NCBI GenBank assembly: GCA_900473805.1 | Contig: UCMS01000008.1 | Coordinates: forward strand, 124,001-188,000 | DNA: 64,000 bases | From: Hyphomicrobiales bacterium | Lineage (GTDB): Bacteria; Pseudomonadota; Alphaproteobacteria; Rhizobiales; Rhizobiaceae | Direction of reading: 5' to 3' | Shown: positions 9,939 through 17,932 of the stretch, one piece after another | Layout of the letters: every line of letters begins with the position of its first letter | Numbering within the stretch: the stretch's first letter is position 1 | The notes under the pieces: generated by a model | Databases searched by the model: none | The model's input: only the letters and a program-made list of their open reading frames with translations | Told to the model about the DNA's origin: nothing | Translations under genes and position numbers: made by a program

Positions 9939-10068
9939 CCATACTCCTTCACGCCTCATGATGCGAAAGTAGGCGATCTTGCCGATTTGGCAACCGAGGT
10001 CGCGAGGCATGCGGATATCGTTGGGGTCGATTGTTTCAAATGCCATCTCATTCCCTTCCTCGCCGAGA

Positions 10069-10096
10069 GACACGCGAGAAGGGAGGATTGGATGCA
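10069..10096 (-). promoter_or_regulatory. Predicted ECF promoter, sigma-factor side
   Basis: Read on the minus strand, TGCATCCAATC (10096-10086), eight bases, then TCGCGTGTC (10077-10069). Exactly the same two blocks with the same eight-base spacing occur on the plus strand at 10116-10143. The geometry resembles ECF -35 and -10 boxes. The promoter would start transcription close to 10062, just ahead of the AGGAAGGG site of the longer sigma-factor start. Confidence 0.7.
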
Positions 10097-10115
10097 GAAA
10101 AAATTTCAATCGGAG

Positions 10116-10143
10116 TGCATCCAATCGAGGTTGGTCGCGTGTC
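10116..10143 (+). promoter_or_regulatory. Predicted ECF promoter, DUF4394 side
   Basis: TGCATCCAATC (10116-10126), eight unrelated bases, then TCGCGTGTC (10135-10143). It is identical in both blocks and spacing to the minus-strand copy, so one sigma factor probably fires both directions. The DUF4394 start codon is 57 bases downstream. Confidence 0.7.
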
Positions 10144-10199
10144 GAGTGATCAGGGGGCATCACACCGATGTCGCCGGCTCAACCATTCGGGAGAAATTC

Positions 10200-10985
10200 A
10201 TGACCAGCATCCGTATCCTTAGCCTCGCTGCCGCAACTGCGCTCACCGCATTTGGCGCCCAGGCCGCTCAGGTCGTCGGCCTTGCCGGCGACAAGACGCT
10301 CGTGATGTTCGACACGGACCAACCAACGGCCGCCAAGACCATGGAGATCTCCGGCGCCGATCGTCTTGTCGGCATCGACTACCGTCCCGGCAACAAGACG
10401 CTGGTCGGCGTGACAGCCGACAGCGTGATCGTCACGATCGATCCGGCCACCGGTGCTGCGACCGAAGTGGCGAAGATGGACAAGCCGCTGACTATCGGCG
10501 ATGCACCGGTCGTGGTGAATTTCAACCCGGCTGCCGATCGTCTTCGTTACATGACCGGCACGACGAACTATCGTGTCCATCCCGATACGGGCGCTGTGAC
10601 AGTCGATGGCAGCCTCGCCTTCGAGGAGGGTGACATGCACAAGGGCGAGACGCCGAACACGGTCGCGGCTGCCTATACCAACTCCATGGGCAAGCCGGAA
10701 AAAACGGCCATGTATAACATCGACGCCACCATCGGTGCGCTGATCCAGCAGACCAAGCCGAATGATGGAACGCTGAAAGCGATCGGTAAGCTCGCAATCG
10801 AGGGCATGCCGAAGACCTATGCCTTCGACATCCAGGCAACCGGCGAGGGCCAGAACACCGCCTGGCTGGTGGCAGACAATGTGCTGTATACGGTGAACCT
10901 CGAAACGGGTGCCGCCACCAAGTCGGCCGATATCGGCGGCGTCGAGATGCCGATCAAGTCGATCACGGTCATGCCTGCGATGTAA
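10200..10985 (+). CDS. Exported DUF4394-domain protein
   Basis: 261 residues from ATG 10200 with a GGGAG ribosome-binding site; the frame is open well upstream, but earlier starts lack a signal peptide. Residues 1-23 form a signal peptide ending AQA-AQ. The rest is repeated beta-strand sequence (LVGIDYRPGNKTLVGVTADS, VVVNFNPAADRLRYMTGTTNYRVHPDTG) typical of DUF4394 and beta-propeller-like folds. Its biochemical role is unknown. It is divergent from the ECF sigma/anti-sigma pair and shares an apparent promoter motif with it, so it is probably an envelope-stress target or accessory of that system. Confidence 0.85.
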   Translation: MTSIRILSLAAATALTAFGAQAAQVVGLAGDKTLVMFDTDQPTAAKTMEISGADRLVGIDYRPGNKTLVGVTADSVIVTIDPATGAATEVAKMDKPLTIGDAPVVVNFNPAADRLRYMTGTTNYRVHPDTGAVTVDGSLAFEEGDMHKGETPNTVAAAYTNSMGKPEKTAMYNIDATIGALIQQTKPNDGTLKAIGKLAIEGMPKTYAFDIQATGEGQNTAWLVADNVLYTVNLETGAATKSADIGGVEMPIKSITVMPAM

Positions 10986-11010
10986 GGGCCTGCATTCGTA
11001 GCCATTCACG

Positions 11011-11042
11011 AAAAGGCCTCCGCAGCGGTGCTGCGGAGGCCT
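11011..11042. terminator. Bidirectional terminator between convergent genes
   Basis: AGGCCTCCGCAGC and GCTGCGGAGGCCT form a perfect 13-pair stem with a three-base loop. On the minus strand the stem is followed by TTTT, so it mainly ends the DUF2778 gene transcript. It can also stop the DUF4394 transcript. Confidence 0.85.
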
Positions 11043-11069
11043 GACTGTTCCCAGCCATCCTGCCGGATG

Positions 11070-12407
11070 TCAGAGCATTGCCGTATATTTCGGCAGTTCC
11101 CGCAGGCTCGGCACGACGATCAGCGTATTGACCTGTCCGCGCTTGAAGGCGTTGAGGAAGCGATTGTAGTCCTCAAACACAACGCAGCCGGAGCTGTCGC
11201 CACGACGGCGCAGCAGATAGGTGTGGGTCAAGAACCCATCCCGATTGTACATCTTGGCATCACCGACGGGGGTCATGCGGATCGCCTCGACCCCGTGGAA
11301 GCGGGCTTCGCGCATGCGCAGCTTGTAGACGTTCGGCGGTGTGGGGCCCTGGTTCTTCATGTGCACATATTTCGGATTGTCGCGCATGTGGGCACGACCG
11401 GAATGGGCGCGAAGCTTTTCACCATTGGGCATGTGGACGGTCGCATCTTCGATCACGTAGACCGCAATGCGGCTGCCCGGGCCAGGTAGAGAATTTTTTC
11501 GGCTGAAAAGCCCCCCTGCCCCGTCGTCCGTGGTGATCGGATTGTCCGGCTTGGCATAGGCCAGCAGGTTGGCAAGCGTTTTTCTCTTCGGCTTTTCAGG
11601 CGCAGGAGCGGCAGCGGCAGCGGCGACCGGCGGCTCGGGAGCGGGGATGGCGGTTGCGCGGGGTTTTGCCTGCGGCAGCGGACCATCATCCGGCAGATCG
11701 CCATGCTCGCTGGCCTGCGGTTCGGACAAGAGTTCCTGGAAGGGTTCTTCCCGCGGATCGGCAGCGGCCATCATATCGCCGGCCTTCGGCGGAGCAGCAT
11801 AACCGAGCGCAGCCGGTGCGGAGGCGGACGCGGGATCGATGGAGGCCGTCATGATCGGATCAACGGCTGCAGCGTCATCGACACCGCTGCGGCGATCCCG
11901 CGCAGCTGTCGCAAGTGCCGCCTGCTGGCGTTCGGATTCGAACTTGCCAAGCGCCTCGCGCAGCACAGCTATCGCCTGGGGATCGGTGAAACTCTCGATA
12001 CGGGCGAGGAGCAGGCGGTCGGATTTCTCGACTTCGGCCAGCCGCATCGCCGAGGGCAGCATCAGCAGACCCAGACTGTCTGTCGCCGCTACGGCCTCCG
12101 CAAAACGCTGGCGCATGCGCTCCAGCGCCTCCATGTCACCGGAAGAGGCCTTTGTCGCCCGCCCCGTCAACGGCTGTGACAAGGCCAGGGTCGGCTTCGG
12201 AAGCGAATGGCCTGAATAGGTCGGCGCCTGGATCGGCGAAGAGGCAAGCCCCTTGAATATTGCAAGGCTCGCGGTGGCCCAGAAGGCACAGGCAAGTGCG
12301 ATCCCCGTCACCGTCGGCAGGCTGGAGCCGCGCTTGACCTTGCGCGACTGCATCTTCTTAACGGCGGGCGCGGTGCCGCCGGAGACCGATGAGGTCGAGG
12401 ACGCCAT
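11070..12407 (-). CDS. Membrane-anchored DUF2778 (Tlde1-like) L,D-transpeptidase-fold protein
   Basis: 445 residues. A basic N-terminus (KKMQSRKVKRG) precedes one membrane segment (about 31-50). A long Ala/Pro-rich linker follows, then a C-terminal domain of about 130 residues beginning RIAVYVIEDATVHMPNGE. HTYLLRRRGDSSGCVVFEDYNRF carries the Ser-Gly-Cys active-site motif of L,D-transpeptidase-like enzymes. DUF2778 proteins include the Tlde1 peptidoglycan-targeting family, so a cell-wall role in the periplasm is inferred. No immunity or type VI gene is adjacent, which argues for a housekeeping role rather than a toxin. The ribosome-binding site is weak. Confidence 0.75.
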   Translation of the reverse strand: MASSTSSVSGGTAPAVKKMQSRKVKRGSSLPTVTGIALACAFWATASLAIFKGLASSPIQAPTYSGHSLPKPTLALSQPLTGRATKASSGDMEALERMRQRFAEAVAATDSLGLLMLPSAMRLAEVEKSDRLLLARIESFTDPQAIAVLREALGKFESERQQAALATAARDRRSGVDDAAAVDPIMTASIDPASASAPAALGYAAPPKAGDMMAAADPREEPFQELLSEPQASEHGDLPDDGPLPQAKPRATAIPAPEPPVAAAAAAPAPEKPKRKTLANLLAYAKPDNPITTDDGAGGLFSRKNSLPGPGSRIAVYVIEDATVHMPNGEKLRAHSGRAHMRDNPKYVHMKNQGPTPPNVYKLRMREARFHGVEAIRMTPVGDAKMYNRDGFLTHTYLLRRRGDSSGCVVFEDYNRFLNAFKRGQVNTLIVVPSLRELPKYTAML

Positions 12408-12600
12408 GATACTTGAACTCGCTTACCAAAAGACTCAAGGAAACCGGCACATGACAGGCAATGCCGGCTTTACTGGGACAGGCCGTAATTTTCCGTCCTG
12501 TCGCTTGTCCTAAAGAATGAAGAAGTTTGGTAACCAAGTCGTTTACGCGGGCGGGTATCTTGTCACATTGGCTCAAAGAGAGACGCCAATCACGGGAATG

Positions 12601-13305
12601 TCAGACGTGACGGGTAAGCCCGCCATCGACCTTGAGGTTCTGACCGGTGATGTAGGCCGCACCGTCGGAGGCCAGGAAGGCGATGGTTGCGGCAATTTCC
12701 TCGCTGGTCCCATAGCGCTTCATGGGCACGCCCTCGCGCCGCTCCTCCGTCGCCGGCAGACTGTCGATCCAGCCCGGCAGGACGTTGTTCATGCGGATGT
12801 TTTCGCCTGCATAGGTGTCCGCAAAGATCTTGGTGAAGGCGGCCAGTCCCGCCCGGAAGACGGCCGAGGTCGGGAACATGGACGAAGGCTCAAAAGCCCA
12901 GGCGGTGGAGATGTTGATGATCGTGCCAGACTTCTGCGCCTGCATGATGGGGGTCACGAGCCGCGTCGGGCGAATGACATTGAGCAGGTATACATCCATG
13001 CCCTTCACCCATTGCTCGTCCGTGATCTCGAGGATCGGTGCGCGCGGGCCGTGGCCCGCACTGTTGACCAGCACGTCAATCCGTCCGTAGCGCTCCATGG
13101 TACCGTCGACGAGGCGCGCGAGGTCTTCCGGAGACTGGTTGGAGCCGGTCATTCCGAAACCACCGAGTTCGGCGGCCAGCGCCTCCCCCTTGCCCGAGGA
13201 CGAAAGGATGGCAACCTTGAAGCCATCGGCGGCGAGCCGACGCGCTGCCGCTGCCCCCATGCCGCTTCCCCCTGCCGTGACGATGGCTACCTGCTGCTTG
13301 GTCAT
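12601..13305 (-). CDS. Short-chain dehydrogenase/reductase family protein with altered catalytic residues
   Basis: 234 residues with the SDR fold. The nucleotide-binding glycines are TAGGSGMG (10-17), with NSAG at 81-84 and a C-terminal GQNLKVDGGLTRHV. Ser133 of NIS is in place, but the expected Tyr and Lys thirteen and seventeen residues later read Thr146 and Phe150 (FPTSAVFRAGL). It may be catalytically unusual, binding NAD(P) without classical chemistry. GGAG precedes the ATG. It is monocistronic, downstream of the PilZ-like gene and separated from it by a strong hairpin. The substrate is unknown. Confidence 0.8.
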   Translation of the reverse strand: MTKQQVAIVTAGGSGMGAAAARRLAADGFKVAILSSSGKGEALAAELGGFGMTGSNQSPEDLARLVDGTMERYGRIDVLVNSAGHGPRAPILEITDEQWVKGMDVYLLNVIRPTRLVTPIMQAQKSGTIINISTAWAFEPSSMFPTSAVFRAGLAAFTKIFADTYAGENIRMNNVLPGWIDSLPATEERREGVPMKRYGTSEEIAATIAFLASDGAAYITGQNLKVDGGLTRHV

Positions 13306-13373
13306 TCGATATTCTCCCTTGGATGTGTGCGGAAGATCGAAGGTCCTGACGCCGAAGTCCAGTCAGAAATGCT

Positions 13374-13407
13374 GAAGGCCGGTGTGGCTTCTGCCACACC
13401 GGCCTTC
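13374..13407 (-). terminator. Strong hairpin after the PilZ-like gene
   Basis: GAAGGCCGGTGTGGC and GCCACACCGGCCTTC form a perfect 15-pair stem with a four-base loop. It begins 21 bases after the PilZ-like stop codon on the minus strand. It lacks a good T tract, so termination is likely but not certain. Confidence 0.65.
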
Positions 13408-13427
13408 CGAAACGAGACTGTCCAGCG

Positions 13428-13784
13428 TTACCAGCTGCGGACGTCGAGCACGCGGTCCTTGTGCGCCGGATGGGTGGAGAAGACGAAGATGCGGTCGAGT
13501 TCCTTCTGCGTCAGCAGGCGGAGGAAACGGACTTCGGCCGTGTTGTTCGGAAAGGTCTTCATCAGCACGGCGCCGACCTTGTTGATGCGGGCATCCGGGA
13601 TGTCGAGGTAGAATTGCTTGGGGAGATTGACTTGGGTCAGCAATGCCACCACAGCACCGCTCATCGAGATGCGGATGACGTCGCAGCGCCGCGCCGCCAT
13701 GTGGGTCATGCCGTTCTCGGTGTATTCGAGACGTCCGGCATTCATCGTGTCTTCCATGCGAAACCGGTTTTCCCGGTCGTACAT
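13428..13784 (-). CDS. Small PilZ-domain-like protein
   Basis: 118 residues from ATG 13784 (GGAAG upstream); ATG 13832 would add 16 residues. The sequence RRCDVIRISMSGAVVAL, followed by beta strands (QFYLDIP, GAVLMKTFPNNTAEVRFL), has the layout of the PilZ barrel that binds cyclic-di-GMP. The classical RxxxR and DxSxxG motifs are degenerate, so binding is uncertain. Stand-alone PilZ proteins often tune motility or polysaccharide output. No linked partner is evident. A strong hairpin follows. Confidence 0.6.
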   Translation of the reverse strand: MYDRENRFRMEDTMNAGRLEYTENGMTHMAARRCDVIRISMSGAVVALLTQVNLPKQFYLDIPDARINKVGAVLMKTFPNNTAEVRFLRLLTQKELDRIFVFSTHPAHKDRVLDVRSW

Positions 13785-13925
13785 GAAGGATTCTTCCTTT
13801 TTCAGAAAGTGATTGCCACCTGCCGTTCTCATCGTTCTACCCTTGTCTTTTTCGTCTTTGTTATGGGTAAAAGCTAGCAGTCACAGCTTAACAGTCGGTA
13901 TTGAGGATGGGGCTGGCGGAACGCA

Positions 13926-13962
13926 AGAAAAGGCCCTGTCATCGCAGGGATAACAGAGCCTT
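13926..13962 (-). terminator. Terminator after aglK
   Basis: AAGGCCCTGT and ACAGAGCCTT form a ten-position stem with one mismatch. On the minus strand it is followed by a T-rich run (TTTTCTT). It lies just downstream of the aglK stop and closes the agl operon. Confidence 0.65.
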
Positions 13963-13987
13963 AACATGTCCGAATTTGGAGCGGGTA

Positions 13988-15076
13988 TCAGCGGCGATAG
14001 GTCTGTCCGGCTGCGTCGAACAGATGCAGCTTGGTCCTGTCGGCCGAGAAGCGCAGGGTCTGGCCCTTCTTCACGTCGACGATGCCGGGGAGCTTCACGA
14101 CGATCGGCTCTTCCTCGACCGGGCCATTGACATAAAGCAGCGTCACTTCGCCGAGGGCTTCGACGATCTCGACCACGCCTTCGAAGAGGAAGTCTTCGCC
14201 GGCGGCAATCGCCAGGTCTTCCGGACGGACGCCGAAGCTTCCGGCCTTTCCCTGTTCTGACGACGCCGTCGCCAGATCCATGGTGACTTCCGAACCGTCC
14301 TTCAGCTTGATCCGGGTCGTATCCCCGGTTCCCATGACGGTGACCGGCATGATGTTCATCGCGGGCGAGCCGATGAAGCGGGCCACGAAGAGGTTCGCGG
14401 GTCGCTCGTAAAGTTCGAGCGGCGGGCCAACCTGTTCGATCTTGCCAGCCGAGAGCACGACAATGCGATCGGCCAGCGTCATCGCTTCGACCTGGTCATG
14501 CGTGACGTAGATCATCGTGGTGTCGGCCATCTGCTCGTTGAGCTTGGCAATCTCGATACGGGTTGCGACACGCAGCGCCGCATCAAGGTTCGACAGCGGC
14601 TCGTCGAAAAGGAAGACCTTCGGATTGCGGCAGATGGCGCGGCCGATGGCCACACGCTGGCGCTGCCCACCCGACAGTGCCTTCGGCAGGCGGTCGAGAT
14701 AGGGCTCGAGCTGAAGGATACCGGCGGCGGACTTCACGCGGCGATCGATCTCTTCCTTGCTTTCGCCGGCAATCCGCATGCCGAAAGCCATGTTGTCGTA
14801 GACCGTCATGTGCGGGTAGAGCGCATAGGACTGGAAGACCATGGCAATACCGCGCTTGGAAGGCGGCACGTCGTTGACGAGCTGGCCGTCGATATACATC
14901 TCGCCGCTGGTGATATCCTCAAGACCGGCGATCATGCGCAAGAGCGTGGACTTTCCGCAGCCCGACGGGCCAACGAAAACCACGAATTCGCCTTCCTTGA
15001 TCTCCAGATCGATCCCGTGCAGGACCTTGACCTGCCCGTAGGCCTTGCGGATGTCTTTCAGAACCAGACCCGTCAT
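13988..15076 (-). CDS. aglK: Alpha-glucoside ABC transporter ATP-binding protein
   Basis: 362 residues from ATG 15076, which has a GGGAGG ribosome-binding site; upstream in-frame codons overlap aglA. Walker A is GPSGCGKST (36-44), the signature is LSGGQRQRVAIGRAI, Walker B is VFLFDEPLSNLDA and the switch is THDQVEAM. The C-terminal third is the regulatory OB/TOBE domain of the MalK/UgpC group. It powers the AglFG permease at the cytoplasmic face. It is the last gene of aglEFGAK, 14 bases after aglA. Confidence 0.95.
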   Translation of the reverse strand: MTGLVLKDIRKAYGQVKVLHGIDLEIKEGEFVVFVGPSGCGKSTLLRMIAGLEDITSGEMYIDGQLVNDVPPSKRGIAMVFQSYALYPHMTVYDNMAFGMRIAGESKEEIDRRVKSAAGILQLEPYLDRLPKALSGGQRQRVAIGRAICRNPKVFLFDEPLSNLDAALRVATRIEIAKLNEQMADTTMIYVTHDQVEAMTLADRIVVLSAGKIEQVGPPLELYERPANLFVARFIGSPAMNIMPVTVMGTGDTTRIKLKDGSEVTMDLATASSEQGKAGSFGVRPEDLAIAAGEDFLFEGVVEIVEALGEVTLLYVNGPVEEEPIVVKLPGIVDVKKGQTLRFSADRTKLHLFDAAGQTYRR

Positions 15077-15090
15077 GCTTTCCTCCCCTG

Positions 15091-16746
15091 TCAGGCGTGA
15101 CGCGCGAAATAGGCGCCCCAAGCCGGCAACTCTACCTTATTGTCGTTGGTCTCACTGGCAAAGCCATGCCCATCCAGCTCAAGCCACTGCCCCTCAGGCA
15201 AGGCAATGGCTGCCGGTTCCGGGCTCATATTGAAGAGGCAGAGCAGCTTCTCGTTGCCGAGCGCACGGCTATAGGCCAGAGCATGCGCGCCTGCCTCATG
15301 GAAGGTGATGTCGCCCTTGGCGAAGGCCGGATGCTGGCGACGGAAGCCCAGGAAACGACGATACTGTTCGAGAACCGACTCGTCGCGTCCGGCCTGCGTG
15401 TTGACCGCGCGCAGCACATGCTCGACTGGGATCGGCAGCCACGTCTTCTGCGCTGTGGAGAACCCTGCCTGGGTGGCGTGGTCATCCCAGACCATCGGCG
15501 TGCGGCAGCCGTCACGACCCTTGAATTCCGGCCAGAACTGGATGCCATAGGGGTCCTGCAGATCTTCGAAGGCGATTTCGGCTTCGGTCAGACCCAGTTC
15601 CTCGCCCTGATAAATGCAGACCGAGCCACGCTGGGTGAGCAAGAGGGCCGACATCATCTTGGCATAGGCTTCGCGATCCAGCACAGCCGAACCCCAACGG
15701 CTGATATGGCGCACGACGTCGTGGTTGGAGAAGGCCCAGCAGGCCCAGCCTTCTGGGGCCGCTGCCGCAAAGGCGTTCTGGGTGTTGCGCACGACTTCCG
15801 GCGTCAAGGGCTCCGGCGCCAGGAATTCGAAGGCGTAGCACATCTGCATCTTGTCATTGCCGGACGTATATTCACCGACAATTTCCAGACCGCGCTGGCT
15901 GTCGCCGACTTCGCCGACAGCCGCGATGGCCGGATATTCATTCAGGAGCGCGCGGAACCGCTTGAGGAAAGCGATGTTTTCCGGCCGGTTTTTGTCGTAG
16001 ATGTGTTCCTGGAAATTGTAGGGGTTTACTGCCGGGGCAGTCGACGCGTTGCGGCGCTCGGGCGCCAGCGGCGGGTTGTCCCGCAATTCCTTGTCGTGGA
16101 AATAGAAGTTGATCGTGTCGAGACGGAAGCCGTCGACGCCGCGGTCGAGCCAGAAGCGGGTGGCGGCGAGCAACGCGTCCTGAACCTCGGGATTGTGCAG
16201 GTTCATGTCGGGCTGCGAGGTCAGGAAGTTGTGCAGGTAGTACTGCATGCGGGTCGGATCCCACTGCCAAGCCGAGCCGCCGAAGATCGACAGCCAGTTG
16301 TTGGGCGGCGTGCCGTCCGGCTTCGAATCGGCCCACACATACCAGTCCGCCTTGGGATTGACGCGGCTTGAGCGGCTTTCGACGAACCAGGGATGCTGGT
16401 CCGATGAGTGGGACATGACCAGGTCGATCATCACACGGATGCCAAGACGATGCGCTTCGGCGATCAGACCATCGAAATCCGTCAGCGAACCGAACATTGG
16501 ATCGACGTCGACATAATTTGAGACGTCGTAGCCAAAGTCCTTCATCGGCGAGGTGAAGAAGGGCGAGATCCAGATCGCATCGGCGCCGAGATCGGCGATG
16601 TGCTGGAGACGGGCGGTGATGCCCTTCAGGTCGCCAATGCCGTCGCCATTGGAATCCTGATAGGAACGCGGGTAGATCTGGTAGATCACCGCACCGCGCC
16701 ACCAATCCTTGTCGGCGACCAGCGTCGATTGCGTCGTGGAACTCAT
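15091..16746 (-). CDS. aglA: Cytoplasmic alpha-glucosidase (GH13)
   Basis: 551 residues from ATG 16746, with AAGGA six bases upstream. It is a GH13 enzyme of the oligo-1,6-glucosidase/alpha-glucosidase type: DSNGDGIGDLKGI near the start, nucleophile Asp210 in GFRLD, acid/base Glu279 in VGEV and FSNHDVVRH at about 339-347. There is no signal peptide, so it hydrolyses sucrose, maltose, trehalose or similar glucosides after uptake. It sits between permease and ATPase genes, the order known from the S. meliloti agl operon. Confidence 0.95.
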   Translation of the reverse strand: MSSTTQSTLVADKDWWRGAVIYQIYPRSYQDSNGDGIGDLKGITARLQHIADLGADAIWISPFFTSPMKDFGYDVSNYVDVDPMFGSLTDFDGLIAEAHRLGIRVMIDLVMSHSSDQHPWFVESRSSRVNPKADWYVWADSKPDGTPPNNWLSIFGGSAWQWDPTRMQYYLHNFLTSQPDMNLHNPEVQDALLAATRFWLDRGVDGFRLDTINFYFHDKELRDNPPLAPERRNASTAPAVNPYNFQEHIYDKNRPENIAFLKRFRALLNEYPAIAAVGEVGDSQRGLEIVGEYTSGNDKMQMCYAFEFLAPEPLTPEVVRNTQNAFAAAAPEGWACWAFSNHDVVRHISRWGSAVLDREAYAKMMSALLLTQRGSVCIYQGEELGLTEAEIAFEDLQDPYGIQFWPEFKGRDGCRTPMVWDDHATQAGFSTAQKTWLPIPVEHVLRAVNTQAGRDESVLEQYRRFLGFRRQHPAFAKGDITFHEAGAHALAYSRALGNEKLLCLFNMSPEPAAIALPEGQWLELDGHGFASETNDNKVELPAWGAYFARHA

Positions 16747-16785
16747 AGTCAATCCTTATGCATGTCGTGAAGTTGACCGTCCCGG

Positions 16786-17931
16786 TCAGCCCCCCTTGAC
16801 CGAACCCGCGAGCAGACCCCGGACGAGGTAGCGCTGGAGGCCGAAGAAGACGAGGAGCGGAACGATGATGGTGATGAAGGCCGAGGCCGTAAGGATTTCC
16901 CAGTTGCCGCCGCGGGAGCCGAGGAGGTTGACGAGGCGTCCGGTCAGCACGAGTTCGTTGTCACCCGTTCCGAGGAAGACCATGGCGACCAAGAGGTCGT
17001 TCCAAGTCCAGAGGAACTGGAAGATCGCGAAGGATGCGAGTGCGGGATAGGAAAGCGGCAGCACGATCTTGGTGAAGATCTCGAAATCGGAAGCGCCATC
17101 GACACGGGCCGATTCCATGATCTCGCGCGGCAGGCCGGCGATGTAGTTGCGCAGCAGATAGATGGCGAGCGGCAGGCCGAAACCCATATGCGCGAGCCAA
17201 ATGCCGACATAGCCCTTGGCGGGGACGCCGAAGAAGGCGCCGACGCCGTTATACATCTTCAGAAGCGGGATGAGCGACATCTGCAACGGAACCACGAGCA
17301 GACCAACGATTACCGCCAGCAAAAGCGCGCGACCAGGGAATTTCATCCAGGCGAGTGCATAGGCGGCAAATGCCGCGACGAGGATCGGGATGATCGTGGA
17401 TGGGATCGCGACCGTGAGCGAGTTCAGGAAAGACTTACCAAGGCCCTCGGCAGTCAGAACGGTCTGATAATTCTCTATCGTGAAGCGGGGCGGCACGGAG
17501 GCAGTGAAGAAGATTCGGTCGCCGCGCGAACCTTCGAAGGCAGTGGCGGCTTCGATGCGGAAATCGCCGTTCTCCTGAACGGTCAGCTTGCTGCCGTCAT
17601 TGCGTTCCGCCGTCTGGCCCGGCTCATAGGCGGTAGGCGCGTTGATGTTGATGCCGAAGGCCGAAACATTGCCGGCATTGCCTTCGAAAACATTGCCGGA
17701 AATGACGAAGACGCCGTTCTCCTCAACCTGCGCACTCGGCGGAGGGGCTCGGTAGATGGCGTTCTGGCTCGATGTGCCGAGCGCCGTCCACCAGCCGGAG
17801 GCCACGATCTGGTCCTTGTCGCGCAAGGACGAGATGAGCAGACCGGCGGTCGGCAGGGTCCAGAGGACGACCAGGAACAGGACAGTCAGATTGACGACGA
17901 TCGTCAGCGGGGAGAGTTTCTTTGCGACCAT
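16786..17931 (-). CDS. aglG: Alpha-glucoside ABC transporter permease (MalG type)
   Basis: 381 residues from ATG 17931, with AAGGA upstream and one base between the aglF stop and this start. It has an N-terminal helix, then a periplasmic insert of roughly 120 residues, then the permease core with the EAA loop (EIMESARVDGASDFEIFTKIVLPLSYPA), where AglK docks. The insert between helices 1 and 2 is a feature of AglG-type proteins. It pairs with AglF. Confidence 0.94.
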   Translation of the reverse strand: MVAKKLSPLTIVVNLTVLFLVVLWTLPTAGLLISSLRDKDQIVASGWWTALGTSSQNAIYRAPPPSAQVEENGVFVISGNVFEGNAGNVSAFGININAPTAYEPGQTAERNDGSKLTVQENGDFRIEAATAFEGSRGDRIFFTASVPPRFTIENYQTVLTAEGLGKSFLNSLTVAIPSTIIPILVAAFAAYALAWMKFPGRALLLAVIVGLLVVPLQMSLIPLLKMYNGVGAFFGVPAKGYVGIWLAHMGFGLPLAIYLLRNYIAGLPREIMESARVDGASDFEIFTKIVLPLSYPALASFAIFQFLWTWNDLLVAMVFLGTGDNELVLTGRLVNLLGSRGGNWEILTASAFITIIVPLLVFFGLQRYLVRGLLAGSVKGG

Positions 17932-17932
17932 C

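Noticed and set aside
11070..12407. DUF2778 protein as a type VI toxin effector
   Set aside because: No immunity gene or type VI component is adjacent, and it has its own membrane anchor; a self-acting wall enzyme is more likely.
15097..16371. A 424-residue open frame opposite aglA
   Set aside because: High-GC third-position bias leaves the opposite strand open. No motifs, and aglA is clearly real.
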